Below are positions 62,659 through 64,000 of a stretch of 64,000 nucleotides of DNA, piece after piece. Numbering within the stretch: position 1 is the stretch's first letter; every line of letters starts with the position of its first letter. The position numbers were made by a program, and so were the translations under genes. The DNA is taken from the NCBI GenBank assembly GCA_964587815.1, contig CAZPMH010000006.1, positions 1 to 64,000 on the forward strand. The letters run 5' to 3'. This DNA comes from UBA1672 sp964587815 (GTDB lineage Bacteria; Pseudomonadota; Alphaproteobacteria; Micavibrionales; Micavibrionaceae). Under the pieces are notes generated by a model that saw only the letters and a program-made list of their open reading frames with translations, had not been told where the DNA came from and did not search any database.

Positions 62659-63579
62659 TTAATCCGCAGCGATGGGGGCTTTTGATTGCTCGGCGTAGGC
62701 GGTGCAGAATTTTATCATTTCGGTGCAGTGCTTTTTCAATTGTTCAAAGCCTTCGGTTTTTTTGCCCGTTTTTTCATTCATATATAGAGCGCGGTTGATT
62801 TCGATTTGCAGGCTGTTTTTGCCGCGTGTCGGTTGCGCATATTGTTCGATAAGTTGTACGCCCTTGAACGGGTCATTAACCGTAACGCGATAGCCTAAAT
62901 CTTTCCAGAAGTTGCGCATGGCTGACATAAAGGCGTGGTCGCACGTGCTGCCGTCGCGGTCGCCGAGTACGATGTCGCTTGGGTGCTGTCTGCCGCCGAT
63001 GAATGTGATGTTCCGCTTCGGGTACGCGCTTTTTGAAGGCATGGAGTGGCAGTTAATGTGCCAGAATTGCCCGTGATTGTAATATGCGTCCTCTAACGTG
63101 GAGCGGAGCGTGTCGTGGTATGGGTCATAATAGTTTTTGACGCGGGTCATAATCTCTTGCGGTGAGAGTTTATGGTCATAAATCGGCTTTCCGGGGCGGA
63201 TCAGGCGGTTGATCAGGCCGATGCCCGCATGCGAGCGCGAGGTGGGTCGGATCGGGTCATGACCTGTAGGCCATGGCGCGTCAATCAGTAGATCGTCAAT
63301 ATCATCGCGGGCGCGGTTCACGTCAATATAGCTACGGGGGAAGAGAGCGCAGAGTAATGTTGCGTTATAATGCGGCGCATCGGCGAAGAGTTCGTCAACA
63401 TACGCGTCTTTTATCGTTTCAAGGTCAGCACGCGTACAGGCATGTTTGAAATCATCGGGATAGTTATCACCGCTATGGGGGGAGTCTAAAATGATGGGCG
63501 CGGCGTTTTGCGCAGGTTTATGTAGGGCGTACACGCCTTTTTTCTCGATTTTGTTGATGGTAGTCTTTTCCTGCGTCAT
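62659..63579 (-). CDS. N-formylglutamate amidohydrolase
   Basis: 306 residues of the FGase family (HutG-like), which release formate from N-formylglutamate in histidine breakdown or act on related amides. The hallmarks are ILDSPHSGDNYP at about residue 30 (metal ligand His), DAYVDELF, FPRSYIDVNRARDDID and HINCHSMPS with the second histidine ligand. ATG 63579 is preferred to the TTG at 63606. No hut cluster is adjacent. Divergent from serS. Confidence 0.9.
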   Translation of the reverse strand: MTQEKTTINKIEKKGVYALHKPAQNAAPIILDSPHSGDNYPDDFKHACTRADLETIKDAYVDELFADAPHYNATLLCALFPRSYIDVNRARDDIDDLLIDAPWPTGHDPIRPTSRSHAGIGLINRLIRPGKPIYDHKLSPQEIMTRVKNYYDPYHDTLRSTLEDAYYNHGQFWHINCHSMPSKSAYPKRNITFIGGRQHPSDIVLGDRDGSTCDHAFMSAMRNFWKDLGYRVTVNDPFKGVQLIEQYAQPTRGKNSLQIEINRALYMNEKTGKKTEGFEQLKKHCTEMIKFCTAYAEQSKAPIAAD

Positions 63580-63656
63580 CTTAAGGCTTGTGTTTTGTGC
63601 GCTCAATTCTTAAGTATTGATAACTGTAGCATTTAAACCTTATTCGAAAGTAAATC

Positions 63657-64000
63657 ATGTTTGATATAAAAGCCATACGAAATAATCCTGAACAGTTTGA
63701 TGCGGGCTGGGCGCGGCGCGGTTTGTCGGCGCAAACACCTGCGATTTTGAAGATGGATGAAGATTTGCGCTCAGTTCAAACGCAGTTGCAGGAATTGCAG
63801 GCGGCGCGCAATGATGCGTCAAAGAAAATCGGTCAGATCAAGCGCGAGGGCGGTGATGCACAAGCGCAGATGGATGAGGTTGCGCGGATTAAGGACGAGA
63901 TGGCCGCGCTGGAAGATAAAGAGCGCGAACAGGCCGAGGCGTTGCGTACGCTCCTGTCAGGTTTGCCGAATATTATGGACGAAGATGTTCCCGATGGTGA
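63657..64000 (+). CDS. serS: Seryl-tRNA synthetase (3' end outside the window)
   Basis: The first 114 codons are visible: MFDIKAIRNNPEQFDAGWAR at the start, a conserved SerRS opening, then the long antiparallel coiled coil that grips the tRNA-Ser variable arm (LRSVQTQLQELQAARN through LEDKEREQAEALR) and the turn LPNIMDEDVPDG that leads to the catalytic core. The catalytic domain lies beyond the edge. Confidence 0.95.
   Translation, partial: MFDIKAIRNNPEQFDAGWARRGLSAQTPAILKMDEDLRSVQTQLQELQAARNDASKKIGQIKREGGDAQAQMDEVARIKDEMAALEDKEREQAEALRTLLSGLPNIMDEDVPDG

Noticed and set aside
1..64000. CRISPR arrays, insertion sequences, rRNA genes, known riboswitches
   Set aside because: I looked for regular repeat-spacer arrays, terminal-repeat transposases, rRNA signatures and common riboswitch motifs, and saw none that I can support.

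Overview
The window reads as a chromosomal segment of an alphaproteobacterium with an AT-leaning base composition. The evidence is a single-enzyme ALA synthase (hemA, Shemin pathway), the grpE / dnaK / dnaJ / dapB block, the rph-rdgB-hemW block, the xseB-ispA-dxs operon, and a standalone copy of the C-terminal domain of the alphaproteobacterial SUV3-like helicase. A Micavibrio-like lineage would fit, but that is inference; no rRNA is present. Most of the DNA is dense core genome, with short operons on both strands, few gaps over 200 bases, and many small secreted or lipoproteins of unknown function.

Left edge (1-2.9 kb): the right end of an integrated element. A large serine recombinase, cut by the window edge, runs head-on into tRNA-Leu(UAA), so that its last codons are antisense to the tRNA. 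Next come a MarR-type regulator, a small partner ORF and a pentapeptide-repeat protein. 3-12.7 kb: uvrC, a bactofilin, nth, ogt, then a minus-strand protein-folding block, grpE, dnaK, a stand-alone J-domain protein, dnaJ and dapB. hrcA and CIRCE are not seen. 12.8-21.3 kb: a secreted unknown, rph-rdgB-hemW, a large exported unknown, the orphan helicase domain, a Rap1a/Tai-like secreted protein, a small membrane protein and a long-chain polyprenyl diphosphate synthase.

21.3-36.9 kb: a charged exported protein, a GNAT enzyme, ppdK, two tandem paralogous secreted proteins, ygfZ, a YejA-like solute-binding protein divergent from a degenerate macro-domain protein, an adenosine-kinase-like enzyme, a TetR-like protein, a PfkB relative with a broken catalytic motif, hemA, an overlooked 55-residue YjfB-like gene, a zincin-like protein that has lost a zinc ligand, and a Cys/Pro-rich exported protein. 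36.9-47.9 kb: pdxH-htpG, a glycine-zipper lipoprotein, a 498-residue unknown, fabI with a thioesterase and a lipoprotein esterase, aroC, sppA and a HAD phosphatase. 48-54.9 kb: xseB-ispA-dxs, gmhA, a lipoprotein, then ispH, a P-loop kinase-like protein and rnhA. 54.9-64 kb: a bifunctional PBP, a GNAT enzyme, mgtE, maeB, tRNA-Leu(GAG) held between the arms of a 19-bp inverted repeat, lipB, a small secreted protein, an N-formylglutamate amidohydrolase and the start of serS.

Together the genes cover isoprenoid supply (dxs, ispA, ispH, ispB), envelope building and quality control (PBP, gmhA, fabI, sppA, bactofilin), chaperones (DnaK system, HtpG), haem, B6 and lipoate cofactors, and PEP-pyruvate-malate metabolism (ppdK, maeB). 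No CRISPR array, insertion sequence, rRNA operon or recognisable defence island is visible. The most unusual items are degenerate or detached versions of known families and the tRNA-flanking repeat.
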